A stretch of DNA of 64,000 bases from Sphagnum compactum (lineage: Eukaryota > Bryophyta > Sphagnopsida > Sphagnales), in NCBI GenBank assembly GCA_965153455.1, contig OZ234493.1, forward strand, positions 7,182,213-7,246,212, written 5' to 3'. The position numbers and the translations under genes were made by a program. Every line of letters begins with the position of its first letter. Positions within the stretch are counted from its first letter, which is position 1. Below, one piece after another: positions 1 through 12,200 of this stretch. The notes under the pieces were generated by a model, which saw only the letters and a program-made list of their open reading frames with translations, did not search any database and had not been told where the DNA came from.

Positions 1-111
1 TCACTTTAACCCCTTCCACAAAATCACAATCAAAATAGTAGCCAATATTTGTGGTGCTCAAAAAACAGCAGTGGGTCCAAGAATGGTGCCAAAGGTAGAC
101 ATGATACTTAC

Positions 112-2174
112 AAGTGAGGAGTTCCAGAGACAGAGTCATGGTTGTGAACAGAAGGAGGTGGCTTAAGCTGCTGCTCCAACCTCTGATTCACAAGCTGATT
201 GTTTGCCATGTCTCTGAGGGCATCTTGTTTGATGTCTTCAATTGACTTCCCTGCCAAAAACTGCCTCACAAGCAAAGCCTTGCTTACTGTTACATACATA
301 TCAAGCAATCACAGGTTCCAAAAGCTATTTGATATCAATGCTGATATTGTTCTGACCAAGGATGGCGAACATGAAGTCACAAGGAAATATTCCTTCTCAG
401 CATCCACTGTCACTGGATCTAAACATACTCTGAGCAGCTTTATACCTTGCGATATGGCCATCGAGGAATACCATTCTCCTTGCAGATTCGCTTAAGTGTA
501 GAAACACAAACACCTGGCCCAATACATGAACTGTCTTATTAGTCCCTCCTTGTGTTCAATAAGCGCTCAAGTAAGACATGAGGAAAGGTGCAATGCAAAC
601 CATATGGTTGTTGCCTAAAGATGTGGCACCTTAAGCTGGGCATGACAATGGATAAAAATTACTAGAACTAAAGACATGTGCACTGATTCATAACTATATA
701 CGAAAGGGAAACAGAAATTACAACAATCCTTGCTGGATGACTATTTAGCACAATTATCACACTAGCAAAGGACCAAAAACGTCCAGAACTATCAGAGAAT
801 TGTTGGAAGAAATGGAAGTGGGGGAGGAGGAGGTTTTGTCGTCAGGTTTTACACAGCTAAACATTCTTTCACGCAGAAAACCATATCCTACTGAGTAGAA
901 TAGTTCAAAAATATATGTACTTATAATTGTCCAAGAGTCTGCAAACAGACAATTTGAGGTCACAAAAAATGCCCGTTGATCTTATGTTGAGATTACAAAG
1001 TTGGCCACCGAACAAAAGTAGATAGATAGCGGTAAGAAAAAGAGGAAAAGAGGAAAGAAAGAAGGCCAAAAAGAAAATGAATCAGAACAGAAAGCAATAA
1101 CCAGTCGACAATAATCTATCAGACAAAACTGTAAGTCTAGGCTACTTTATGAAACACAACCTGCATATTGTGTTTTTGTCACAAAAACACTGGCAATGGA
1201 AAGATGCAGTTGTGATCACTAGCACCACAAAGTAGGAAAGGAAAGAAAGGAGAACATGAAATGAAAAGAAACTGTTTGAAGAGGGAACAAGAGGAGGTAA
1301 AGTTGAAAAGGGGAATCAGAAGAGAAAACTGCAGTAAAATGTGGACCCTGAATAGCTCAATATGTGGAACTAGAAAACCAAAAGTTTCTTTGAAGACTCT
1401 CGAGGCCACATTTTTGGGTACAAAGCAATTCTCTTTGTTGGCAACCTGAAGGAGGAATCTAAAAGGACTGCCCATTGTCCTCTGTGAGATAGAATAGAAT
1501 AGCATTGCGGCAAATGATTCTTTTGAGACAAAAGGCCTCAAGAACAGCTGTAATTGATGAACACTATTTGAGCAACTAGAATCAAGTATGTCACATCTGA
1601 ATCATGTCAATGCCAGCATCCTCCAGTGCAGAAACAGTTATGTATTGATTCTTAAGCCTACAGCACTTACTTGGGGTTATTACTACATCCAAAGAGCTTG
1701 CAAGAGAAGTTAGTACAAATACCAATAAAGCATGAAACAAAAGGAAACGATACGCCTGCATTAAGAGAGCCTTTATCTGAGACGAATCTGACAAAGTAAT
1801 AATATATGCAGACCAAAAAATTGTCATTCCTTAAAGTACTTACTTATGAGATGTCTGACCTGGGGTTCTGAGACATATAAGATTGCAGAATATATAATGC
1901 TGCTACAACAGACATGTGCAATTTCAAACAAAGCAATCCAACATTAGCAATTGCGAAAGCGAACAGTTTCTATTACTATCAAAGTGGTATTTGGAAAAAA
2001 CACTAAGTTAGGGTTTAGTCTTGCTTTACCAAGTTTTTGGGCGGCATCCGCAATAGGGACGGCGAAGAACTTGGCCACTTCATTGAAGGTGAGAGGACCA
2101 TCCGCCCACGATACAGACTGAGGAGCCATCCCCAGTTTTACCATATTCCGGTTCAGCAAATAATCTGACGGCAT
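112..2174 (-). CDS. RWP-RK domain transcription factor, 5' three exons (3' end outside window)
   Basis: Three minus-strand exons join in phase: 2174-2030 (48 codons plus one base), 513-446 and 260-112. The start is the ATG at 2174, just after a 5' leader with no upstream in-frame extension. Exon 1 ends in AAQKL-G and exon 2 opens with VCVSTLKR; the split Gly codon is restored exactly. Exon 2 holds the signature RICKENGIPRWPYRK, so residues about 27-71 form the RWP-RK DNA-binding domain. Exon 3 follows in phase 0 with FLAGKSIEDIKQDALRD and a Gln/Asn-rich helix-prone stretch, then a GTAAGT donor at 111. The known family role is nuclear sequence-specific DNA binding, in nitrate signalling (NLP) and in egg-cell or germ-cell programmes (RKD). 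Here the domain starts only about 27 residues from the N-terminus, with no NLP-type N-terminal region, so the subfamily is unclear. Intron 1 is about 1.5 kb. The last exon or exons lie left of base 1. Confidence 0.82.
514..2029 (-). other. Intron 1 of the RWP-RK gene
   Basis: The intron is bounded by a GTAAAG donor at 2029 and an AG acceptor at 515-514 on the minus strand. It interrupts the RWP-RK domain inside a Gly codon (phase 1). I see no further exon in it. Short open frames at 1179-1541 and 1591-1827 lack any family resemblance and are not needed to complete the domain. Confidence 0.75.
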
Positions 2175-2769
2175 CTTGAACCCTAGAACAGGAGGCTTCT
2201 TTCAATTCCGGCCTACACCAAGTCGAAAACACCCTGCACATCATCAGCCACATCCATTCCATCTCCATCATGTATCCTCGTTGGTTATGTAACTCTGCTC
2301 TGCTCTGCTTCATTGGCTTCATAACGTTGAATTATCTATCTCAGCATGTGTGTCGCAAATGAAGATCTTTACAAACAAACCTTCGTAAGACAGAATAATG
2401 CACAACCAAGCTATTAAAAAGCTTCAAACCCGCAAAAACCCTCCACAAACCAAACCTCAAAACCTTAAGACTTTTTTCAGACGTTGGCAAGGTTCTCGTA
2501 GGTATTGCCGGATTCCAGTACAACATCCCTTGTGATGTTCATTGAAAAGATATTAAGAACCACTAAAAGTTCTCTACAGACCAAAAAAAAAAATTCTCGA
2601 AACCCTGAAAAAAAAATGAGCATAAATTAATGCGGCAGATCAAAGAATAGCGTATTAATTTGTCTCAGTAAAAGTATGTAGGAATATGTAGGAATCTCTC
2701 TCTCTCTCCGTGTCCGCAGCCAACAACCTCCCCTGTTTTGTTTTCCAGGTAAAATACTAAAGACATGGG

Positions 2770-2808
<39 letters not shown>

Positions 2809-5380
2809 CCGGGACAACCTGAAGTACAGTGAAGTCCCTGGATTTCGTTGCAACTAGAATAGTGATTTCTGATCACTTTCCGTAGGCTGCTCGTTTGCGT
2901 AGCTTTGGAAGACGAATTGGATGCACAAATGGAGGAGTCTCCAGACACCCCCGTGCAAAGCTCAAGAGGGAACAGTCCCAACAGTTTACGGTGATTCCCA
3001 ACGGCGTAAGTTTACGGTTTCCAAAGCCCCAAAGACACACACGTACGTTGAGCCTCTTTCACAAAAGCACGTTGAAAATGTTTCTTTTCTCTTTTTTCTC
3101 TTTTTTTGTTTGGATCATCCAATTTATTTTTTTGCGAAATTTTTTTTAACCCAAATAGCCAAATTAGTCAACTTTACACTAGAAAAAAAAAATAAATAAA
3201 ATAAAATCCCAAAGCTTTCCCAATTCCTTTATCAAAATTGGTGAAATTTGGTAAAGCCTAAGGATGAAAGCATTATCTAAACAAAGCTACAATCAAATTT
3301 GTTTTATGTTTTATAGTGTTAAGTAGGTTAACATTTAAATAACATCCTCAAAAAAAAATTACCTATGTTAAATAACACTAACATGAAACTTAGTTAACTT
3401 TTTTTTTTTGTTATTCATTCACACTTAAGAGAACCATGGCAAAACATTTTGTTAACTTAACATTGATTTAAAGCCCCATTCATATGGGTTGTTACTTACC
3501 ATTGTGAAAATATTATTATTACAATACTCTCATAAGGTTCATAATATGAATATATGGATACTCATATTACAATATTGATATTATTACCCTATTTTTATAA
3601 TTCATAATTTTATGGGTTGCTACTTACCATTGTAAAATATTAATAATATTTTCATAATTCAATATTTATTTTTATTGAAATTGTGATGTTAAGCTCAACC
3701 AATTAACATCAAATTAACACCATTTAACATTTTGTGCCACCTGAGGTTCCATCTAGGATTTATGTTAGCTAACATTTTTTATTTGAATGCAACAAAAAAT
3801 TTGTCTCTTAACAATAATTAAACATCAATTTAGCATGAAATGTGATTGTAGCATAAGATTTTTTCTCAAGATGTTTAGGTACTAATTATTATTTGTGTTG
3901 AGTTTTACAATTGTATAAGATAAAATATCATACCCTAGAACACTAGGTCTAAGTCCACCAACTCTTGAATGGGTTATGAAAGAGTTGTGTATATATTATA
4001 TTAGGAATTCTTCAAAATGGTGAAGGATGAAAATTGTTCCATTATGTTAGTGGGCCATTGACACTCACTTCATGAAAAATTTGTGTGAAATATTCAATAT
4101 AATGGTGGACCACCTAGATGCAGTGCAAAACCTTGAGGCTACTCGAGTGACTAACAAACTCATTTTTGTTTAACTTAGTATATGCACAAACAAAATCAAC
4201 ATATTCCAAATTCAATTCCTTCTTGCAACAAATCTTTGAATTGAAGTAAGAATCAAACACAATCATTGTTGTTAGCATTATGTTTGGACATTTGGTTAAA
4301 ACTAATGACTTGTTTCCATTACAAATGTTGTTGAATATCATGTTGTATATCAATAGAGCTAAATTGCAAATGGATGCAAAGGATGTTGTTGAAGATGAAT
4401 TCTTATGATGACAATGATGCTTTCAAAAAAAAAACAAAAGGAGTACATGTCCTTGCTTGGTGGACACCTTTGCTTCATTCTTTTTTATTGGGTTGGATGG
4501 TAAGTGTCCCTTAAACATTCATAACTAGTGGTTTATAAAAGATAGTTTGTTATTCACAATCACTGCCACCAAACAGCCATCCCTATTTGTTAATGGTGCT
4601 TCAAGTTCAATAATCACAAGTCAAAGGCAAGATTTCTTTGGTTTCACTTCAAGTACTTTTACTTCAAATCCTTGAAACTTCAAGTTAATAACTATTGAAG
4701 CATGGTTTAGAACAATCTTTCCTTCCAATATAAAAATGGAAGTACACACAGAGTTGTTTATTTACAATTGATGCATGTTGGTTAACATTTGATACAAATG
4801 TCAGTGCACAACAAGGTTTTCAAATCAAATGTTTCAAATAAACAAATTGTAAAACTTACTATCTGCAATGCTAGAATTGTAAATGCTTGCAACAATGTTA
4901 TTCAAGAAAAGGTTTGAAAGATTTTTTCTTTTCTTGTTTTTTCTAATGTAGCAATAGAATCTACAAGTAACAAGTCTTATATAATTTAGGTTTGATTGTT
5001 GAGATACTTGTCTTAGTGTATGGTGTTTAGTGGGTGTTTTAAATTTGTGTGGATTCTTACCAAAATAAATGATGTTATAATAGTTTTTTTAAACATGCCT
5101 ATTTTGCTTCTTTATTTTGAAATTGGACCTAGTTAATAACATTTACAATGTCTTTGGTGTTTTTTCCTAAAAAAACCACCTCAATCAAAAAGACTATGTT
5201 TTAATCATTAAAGCTAATTACAAAAGGGTCAAATAAATAAGTTTAGTCAAAATAACTATTGGTTTAATAAAAAAACCCAACCCACCTACCTATCAACCTA
5301 TACCTTCTCACCTACCCAACTACCCACATGGTTACCTACCTACATTTCAAATCACCTTCTTATAACCCATTTAACCATAA
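2175..5380. other. Upstream region of the RWP-RK gene and A+T-rich intergenic DNA
   Basis: The first few hundred bases (2175-2900) are moderately G+C-rich and would be the 5' leader and promoter of the minus-strand RWP-RK gene. They contain a (GT)n(GA)n tract at 2769-2806 and a short TC tract near 2697. Such CT/GA runs are common in plant 5' leaders. From about 3100 the DNA becomes strongly A+T-rich with no open frame that looks coding. Confidence 0.5.
2769..2806. repeat. Compound (GT)n(GA)n microsatellite
   Basis: Four GT units run directly into about 15 uninterrupted GA units. The tract lies about 600 bp upstream of the RWP-RK start codon, and on the gene strand it reads as CT/TC. Confidence 0.9.
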
Positions 5381-6610
5381 GCTTTAATTGTTGGGTTTGA
5401 CTAATTTTAGTCAATCATTTTAGCAAAATTTAACCATTATATTATAATTAAAATTGGCCATTAAATTTAATTAGTTATATTTAACCATTAAATATATATT
5501 TTAGGTTTAGCCATTAGATTCAACTAAGGTTTAACCATAAGGTTTAATTTAATTTTAATCATTATGTTTAGTTTTTATACTTAGTCATTAAGTAATTTTA
5601 GCCACTTATTTTATATTAAATAAAAAATCATTTAATCATTATATATATATATATATATATATATTTAACCATTAAGTTTAGCCATTAAATTTAGCCGTTG
5701 GATTTAATTGCTAAATAGGTTTCACCATTAAGCCATTGGATTTAATCATTAAATATGTTTAACCGTTAAGTTTCACCATTAAATTTAACCATTGAAATTT
5801 GTCATTAAATAGGTTTACCCATTAAATTTAGTCATTTTTTTAGTCATTAAATATGTTTAACCATCAAACTTAATCAGTAAATAGGTTTAGTTAATAAGTT
5901 TAGCCATTGGATTTAGTCATTAAATAGGTTAACCATTAAATTTAACCATTGGATTTAATTGTTAATATGTTTAGTTATTAAGTTTAACCATTGGATTTAG
6001 TCATTAAATAGGTTTAACCATTAAGTTTAACCATTAGATTTAATTGTTAAATAGGTTTAGTCATTAGATTTAGCCATCGGATTTAATTGTTGAATATGTT
6101 CAGCCATTGAATTTAATCATTAAATAGGTTTAGCCATTAAATTTAGCCATTGGTTCTAATCATTAAATAGGTTTAACCATTAAATTTAACCATTGGATTT
6201 AATTATTAAATAGGTTTAACCATAAATTTATCCATTGGATTTAGTCATTAAATATGTTTAGCCATTGAATTTAATCGTTAAATAGGTTTAGCCATTGGAT
6301 TTTATCATTAGATAAAATTAGCCATTAAATTTAGTCATTGTACTTAATCATTTAAATAGCTTTATCCATTGGATTTTGTTGTTAAATAAGTTTAACCATT
6401 AAGTTTAGCCATTGTATTTATTCATTCAATAAGGTTAACCATTAAGTTTAGCCATTGGATTTAGTCGTTAAATAGGTGTAGCCATTAGGTTAGCCATTGA
6501 ATTTAGTCATTAAATAGCTTTAGCCATTGAATATAGCCATTGAATTTAATTATTAAATAAGTTTAGCCATTAAATTTAGTCATTGAATTTAACCATTAGA
6601 TTTAGCCAAT
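5380..6610. repeat. A+T-rich nested minisatellite, about 43-bp unit built of three 13-17-bp subunits
   Basis: The whole stretch is built from variants of TTTAACCATTAAG, TTTAACCATTGGA and TTTAGTCATTAAATAGG. Where the three follow one another the unit is about 43 bp and recurs many times, most regularly at about 5950-6330. Shorter units of about 30 bp have lost one subunit. An uninterrupted AT run sits inside the array at 5641-5664. No reading frame stays open. The period was counted by eye on several units; the copy number (roughly 25-30) is approximate because of divergence. Confidence 0.85.
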
Positions 6611-6663
6611 GACTTTTTGGCAATTTTGTAACATATGAAATAAAAAACCTGACATAACTTGAC

Positions 6664-6745
6664 ATCTTTTGATAGTGTAGTCCATAGGTGAGGACTTGGT
6701 TTGTTATGGTGAAGGTGAGAGGTTCAATTCTTAACACTTGCAACC
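6664..6745 (+). mobile_element. Possible tRNA-derived SINE head
   Basis: The segment has a tRNA-like order: an A-box-like TAGTCCATAGGTGAGGAC near 6677 and, about 40 bases on, a B-box-like AGGTTCAATTC. That is the layout of the RNA polymerase III promoter in tRNAs and SINEs. It cannot fold as a proper tRNA, since the acceptor arms do not pair, so it would be a decayed SINE head or a chance match. Confidence 0.3.
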
Positions 6746-6749
6746 TATG

Positions 6750-8840
6750 TGTATATTTAGAGGTTAGGATGATTAGGTAGATTAAATAGGTTAAGTTAGG
6801 CTAGGTTAGGCTAGCCTAGGGTAGACTAGGTCATCACCTACTTACCTACATTACTTATTTATTTATTAACCCATTGACTTATGATTTGACCAATCAAATG
6901 ATGACACATAGGGCATTGAAATGACCTTACAACATGTCACATTTTACCACTAGTCAAAAAATTTAATCCAAAGCACCACCTTAAGGTTGGTAAAAAGCAC
7001 CATCTTAATTGTATGGTCTAAAATTGACCTGTCCTAGAAAACCAAAGTGATTTTTTGACCCCCTATCACTTTGGGGTACTTTTTGGCTTGAAAATTCAAT
7101 TTGAAAAACCTAGAATTCTAGTAGTGATTTGACATTATACCACACATGTTAATGTTTGCCATTGCCTATTAACATTGTTACAAATGTCATCATCACATGT
7201 TGACATCATTGCAAGTCTCAACACTACCATCGCTTACTAACATTCTTGCAAGTCCAAATGTTGCTACAAGTTGAAACAATGCCCATATTGTCTATCAATG
7301 TTCTTACAAGTGTTGACATTCCTCATATTCAACCTTGCTCTCAAGGATTAACATTTCCTGCAAGTTGCCATCTTTTACACAACACATTATCACTGGTGAA
7401 AGCCATCATCACCATTCCAAGGTTTGTGGAAAACAACCAATTGCGTTCAATGCGTTGTTCAACTCTTACTTTTTAGGTAAAAACTTTCATGTTTGATAGG
7501 GGGATAATGGAGTTGGAATCAAATTGTTTTTTGTTTTCTTTCTCCAACCAACATCATTTTGTAATTATAATTGTTTGATATCCCCAAAAAATTGCATGTT
7601 TATTTTAAATTGTTTTGGGTCGTTTTGTATCTCTTGGAAAAAGAATTACAAACAATTGCCACATCTCCATCGCTTCCACATCTCTCATTTGGGATTTTGA
7701 TTTAAAACTTGTGGTTTAGGATTGGATGAGGCTTTGGATATTTGGGTGTTTTTTGGAGTTGGGACTACGTTTGTTTCATCTCTTTATGTTTTTGGAAATT
7801 TTGATATGACTAGTTTTTTGGAGTTAATTTTTGATAAATTTTGCAATCCCATGGGTTTTGATCTTCACTTTGAATTGGCATCGTCTTTGGTAGATCATTA
7901 TTACATTATGTGAGCATTTTTTTAAGGAACTTAAAATTCACCAAATATTTTTAAAAGTTTGGTCAATGAAAAGGGTGTGTGAGGTTTAAAATAAAAACAA
8001 CAATTATATCAATACTTATATCCTTTATGAAAGTTGAGGCAAATTGTATAAATTCAAATATCCAAAAAAAGCTTGAGAAATTTTTCAAATTGCATATGAA
8101 ACAAAAGATGTTACATGAAAATTTCATTTAGGCAACAACCTTTTCATATTGAAGATCACTTAGGATATTGAAGTTGAAGGGTACCGTCAAGACTTTATGT
8201 TATTGCCCTAATAGTTCATTGCCATTGGGATGGTTATTATTGAAGAATAAGTTAAAATTCAAAGGGTGTTTAATGCACTGCTAGATTTTTATGAATCCTT
8301 CATTTATATTATATCTGATTTGTAAAACTTATTTAGTTTTGATTATCTTGTGGGTCAGTTTTTGCATGAAATTTTTTGTAATTAGTTCAAATATAATCCA
8401 AAACTAATGAAGAAACTTTGTTTTGACAATTGTGAGATTCTCAAAGCTACCATAACATGACAAGCATAATAAAAATACTTTTACTTATTGTTGTTGTGTG
8501 CATACCATTATGTTACGAATAGTAGGTTGACAAACAAATGTTTGAAATAAATCATTGTCACAAGCTTAACTAATAAGGAAGCAATCAACTAATGCAATTG
8601 AAGAATATCTAGTATATACTTTAAATTCAAATCAATATATAATTAACAAATTATTTGAAGCAATAACAAGTCAAGAAAAATCATTGAGCCCCAATGATAT
8701 GCAAACTAATTACAACAAGAATATGTAACATATATATTTTAGTTGTTTCATATGAATGATTATATTATTTTGGTTTAACAATTCTTACCAAAATGCTTTG
8801 ATTTGGGGGAAAAAAAACAATGAGATTCTATTAATGCCCA
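6750..8840. other. Intergenic A+T-rich DNA
   Basis: At 6770-6840 there is a run of AGGTTAGGCTAGG-like short repeats, similar in composition to the GTAG-rich tract near 31.2 kb. The open frames at 7246-7476 and 7722-7913 do not resemble any family I recognise and have no splice-consistent partners. No gene is supported. Confidence 0.4.
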
Positions 8841-8849
8841 TCATCTTTA

Positions 8850-9205
8850 GGTTTAAATTGTTCTAATAGGTTTATTTACTTTAACAAACATTCACCTTGA
8901 CACCAAATATGTGGTGAATATTATTAGTTGTTAAATGGGTGCACCTTGCAAAATGCACATGGAGGATGTAAGACATATATTTAAATATCTAAAAACACAT
9001 GTGCAAAAATTATAATATTTTTTTTGAAAAGGAAATATGAATATTATGAATGAAAATGTTAATATAGATTGGGTTATTGATTGTGAAAAATAAGAGTTCA
9101 CATCATGGTATATGTCCAATAGGCACATTGATTACTTGGTGTTTTTGAAATCAATTCATAGTGACCCTACCTTTTACAAAAAGCAAAACATTAATAATTA
9201 ATTAA
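8850..9205 (+). mobile_element. Decayed Ty1/copia polyprotein fragment (end of RT to RNase H)
   Basis: On the plus strand a broken frame reads LIGLFTLTN, then YVVNIIS, a stop, GAPCKMHMEDVRHIFKYLK, and after a frame change IDCEK, a stop, FTSWYM, IGTLITW and QFIVTLPFT. In order, these match the copia landmarks at the RT/RNase H junction: LIGSLxYLTxTRPDIxYAVNxxSRF, HWxAxKRILRYLK, RKSTSGYxF, GxISWxSK and QPIVTLSTTEAEY. Several in-frame stops and at least one frameshift show it is an old dead copy. No long terminal repeats were recognised nearby. Confidence 0.68.
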
Positions 9206-9209
9206 AAGG

Positions 9210-12200
9210 GTACCTAAGGAAGTGACATGGTTTTAAACATTATTATAATTATTAATCAAAGTAGTACAAAACAATTCATTCATAGCTTGTACCGATTATA
9301 TATCAAAATGGAAAAATTTTAAATTACCTATACTTGATCATTTCTCATTACCCTATCAATGACTAAGAACTACCAAATCAACAAGGGAAAAAATTATTTG
9401 TAATAGGTAATAAACATGCTGGAAATCTAAATTAACAACCTTTAGACTAAAAAAACTCCATTAAATAACCAACTTTATCAGTGGGTGGTAACCATTAACA
9501 ACAAATATTACAAGAATGAAGGTTTGTGAAGTTGATTACCCTTGTCCACCACCTTCCAACTACCACAATAGAAAGTAAATGAAAAATGAAAATTTGTGCA
9601 TAAAGGTGGAGGCCATTGAAATCCATTATACTTCAATTTATTATATTTTAAACAAATGCACCAATAGTTAAACAACATTCAAATGGTATAGTAGACAAAT
9701 AATATTCTTTCCAAGGCTTATAACAATCAAGAAAAAGATTGCCCCAATAACCCTATAAAAGGTCTATTACTTGCACCATGGTACACTACACACACATATT
9801 TCTAACACACAACACATGGACATGGAGGTAGGAGGTAATGAAGTGTTAAAGGTTTCCTAATGGTTTTTGGCTATTGTCGTTCCATTATATCATTAAACTA
9901 ATATCAAAAAATACTAAAAAACAACATCCTCTACAACATTTTGTGTTCAACACCAAAAATCCATCATCCCTTTAAGTAAGTTGAAACATGCAACCTTCTA
10001 TTATGATTTCCTTGAAAGTGGTGGCTCACTCACCTATCTCCTACATATATATATTTACATTGTTATGAAGTCAACACAAATCCTATTTTTATTGGCTAAA
10101 TTTTAATCATCAATTCACCTTTTAAAAACTTAACTAAATCATTTTTGAAAACAATGAAAGTACTAACTACTTTCTAAGATGGTGGAAGAAGTGGTTTTTA
10201 ACCACTCCTATCTATTATTGGTAATTCATATTTATTAAACTACCTACAATAAAATTTAACAATTATAATTTTTTCATTTGCACTATAAGTGTGATCTAGT
10301 GATTACCTTTTAATACATGACTACATGAACATAACTAAAAATCCTATTGTTCATACTATGACAAAACACAGTGAAATAATGTACACTAAATAATTTCATT
10401 CATGATAATGTAATTTTAGGTCAAAAAGAATTTTTGTTTATAATTTCAAATGAATAACTTATTGATTTTTTATGAAACTACTTGGGAAATTAAAATTAAA
10501 AAATTTAGAAACAAGATAGGGGTGCGAGCTTAAAGCAAACCAAACTTTTTAAAAGTTTTTATGTCTTTAGCAACCATTTTCTAAAAGGTGAAAGTTTTAG
10601 CCTCTATTTCTTAAATTAACATATAGTAATAGGATTCAATTTTATCATTTGATCAAAATATTAGACCATTACTTGTCTCTCAAACCTATTTAGTCTCTTC
10701 CTTTAAGAACATTATAATGTACTCTAACTCAAATCCTACCTAATAATGAATGATTGTTGTAACTAATTGGTTCAATTAAATGCGAATTTTTTTTTTTGGG
10801 TATTTAAACAAATGAATTGTAAAACGTTCCATTCAAATAACCCTCCAATTACTTTGTGCCACATGATGTCCACTCTATGAAAACAAAAGGGATGTTGGCT
10901 TGTTAAGTTTTCACTAAAAATGGAATTATTTATTATCATTGCATCAAAATGTGGTGGAACAATTATTAAAGGCCCAAGAGAGAAAACAATATGTGGAACA
11001 CATTTGAATTTTGAAAATGATTTCATTTTTTTCAAATTGTATGCCAATATCAAATGATGACATAGAATCCTCATCCTAGTTGTTAATGATAGAGCTTCAA
11101 GTAAAGAAAAATATACAACAATTGTAAGGTGATTCAAAAGATATTTGAATTGGATAAGGTGTAAGGTGGTGCATATCTCCATTCCTTACATTGAAAGGCC
11201 ATTCACACTTGGTGCTACCTGAGTGGGTAATTTAATGTTATGGGGCAAAAAACCATCCACATATATAACATGTAAAACATAATGTATCAACCTTGTTAGC
11301 ATGACTTGGTAACACAAGGTTCTAGGAGCATAATTTGCTAACATAAAATCTTTGTAAATTTGTAGATTTGCAATTTAGAAATATTGTTATGTAAAATCCA
11401 ACAATTTTGTGTTTGTTATTCCTCACCCACTTTTCATCCTTGTGCACCTTATAATGTGTAGACAAAGGTGTAGTGTAATGTTGAAATAATATATATATTT
11501 TAAATGCAAGGAACATACATGTATGTATGAGAAAGGTGTTGAACAAAATTCTAAAACTTAAAAATATATATATATATTACCTATAGTTTTACTAAGTGAG
11601 CAACTATAAAACACACATGATGGTTGTTTGACATCATAATCTTTAGCTATGATGATGCAATGGATTCTCAAGAACATAAACCTTTTTTACATCTTTTTTC
11701 TCTGGGCACTATTTCCCCATAATTTGAATCTCCAATACACTTTTATAAAATAATTATGTTATTCATGTGATTATACTTGAATATCAACCATGAGAATACT
11801 CTACACAAACACAAAACACAAACATTAAAAACATTCATACAATTTTCAAACATTGTTTTAATGTTATATCAATTTTGTCAATGTCCTATAAACCAATTGT
11901 ACTTTAGTGCATAAAAAATGTCTACACCAACACAAAAACTTGAACATGAAAATTGATGTTATAAAAAAAAAAATCATCGCATTTGTGTAGGATTGTCCTT
12001 ATGGTGAAGACATTTCATTGAACAAAAAAAGCAAGGATGAATCAAATCAAACTTTTGATTAGATGTTAACAAAAATATAGTCTAAAAGACCATGACAACT
12101 AAATTGGGAGCATGTAAAAGTTTTTGCACTAATTCAAGCAAATAAACATGAACATATTGTCATTCTTGATCAAATAAACATCATGATCAATTCCAAACAT

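Noticed and set aside
1179-1827. Two minus-strand frames between RWP-RK exons as further exons
   Set aside because: The domain is complete without them and phases join directly from 2030 to 513; the peptides resemble nothing known.
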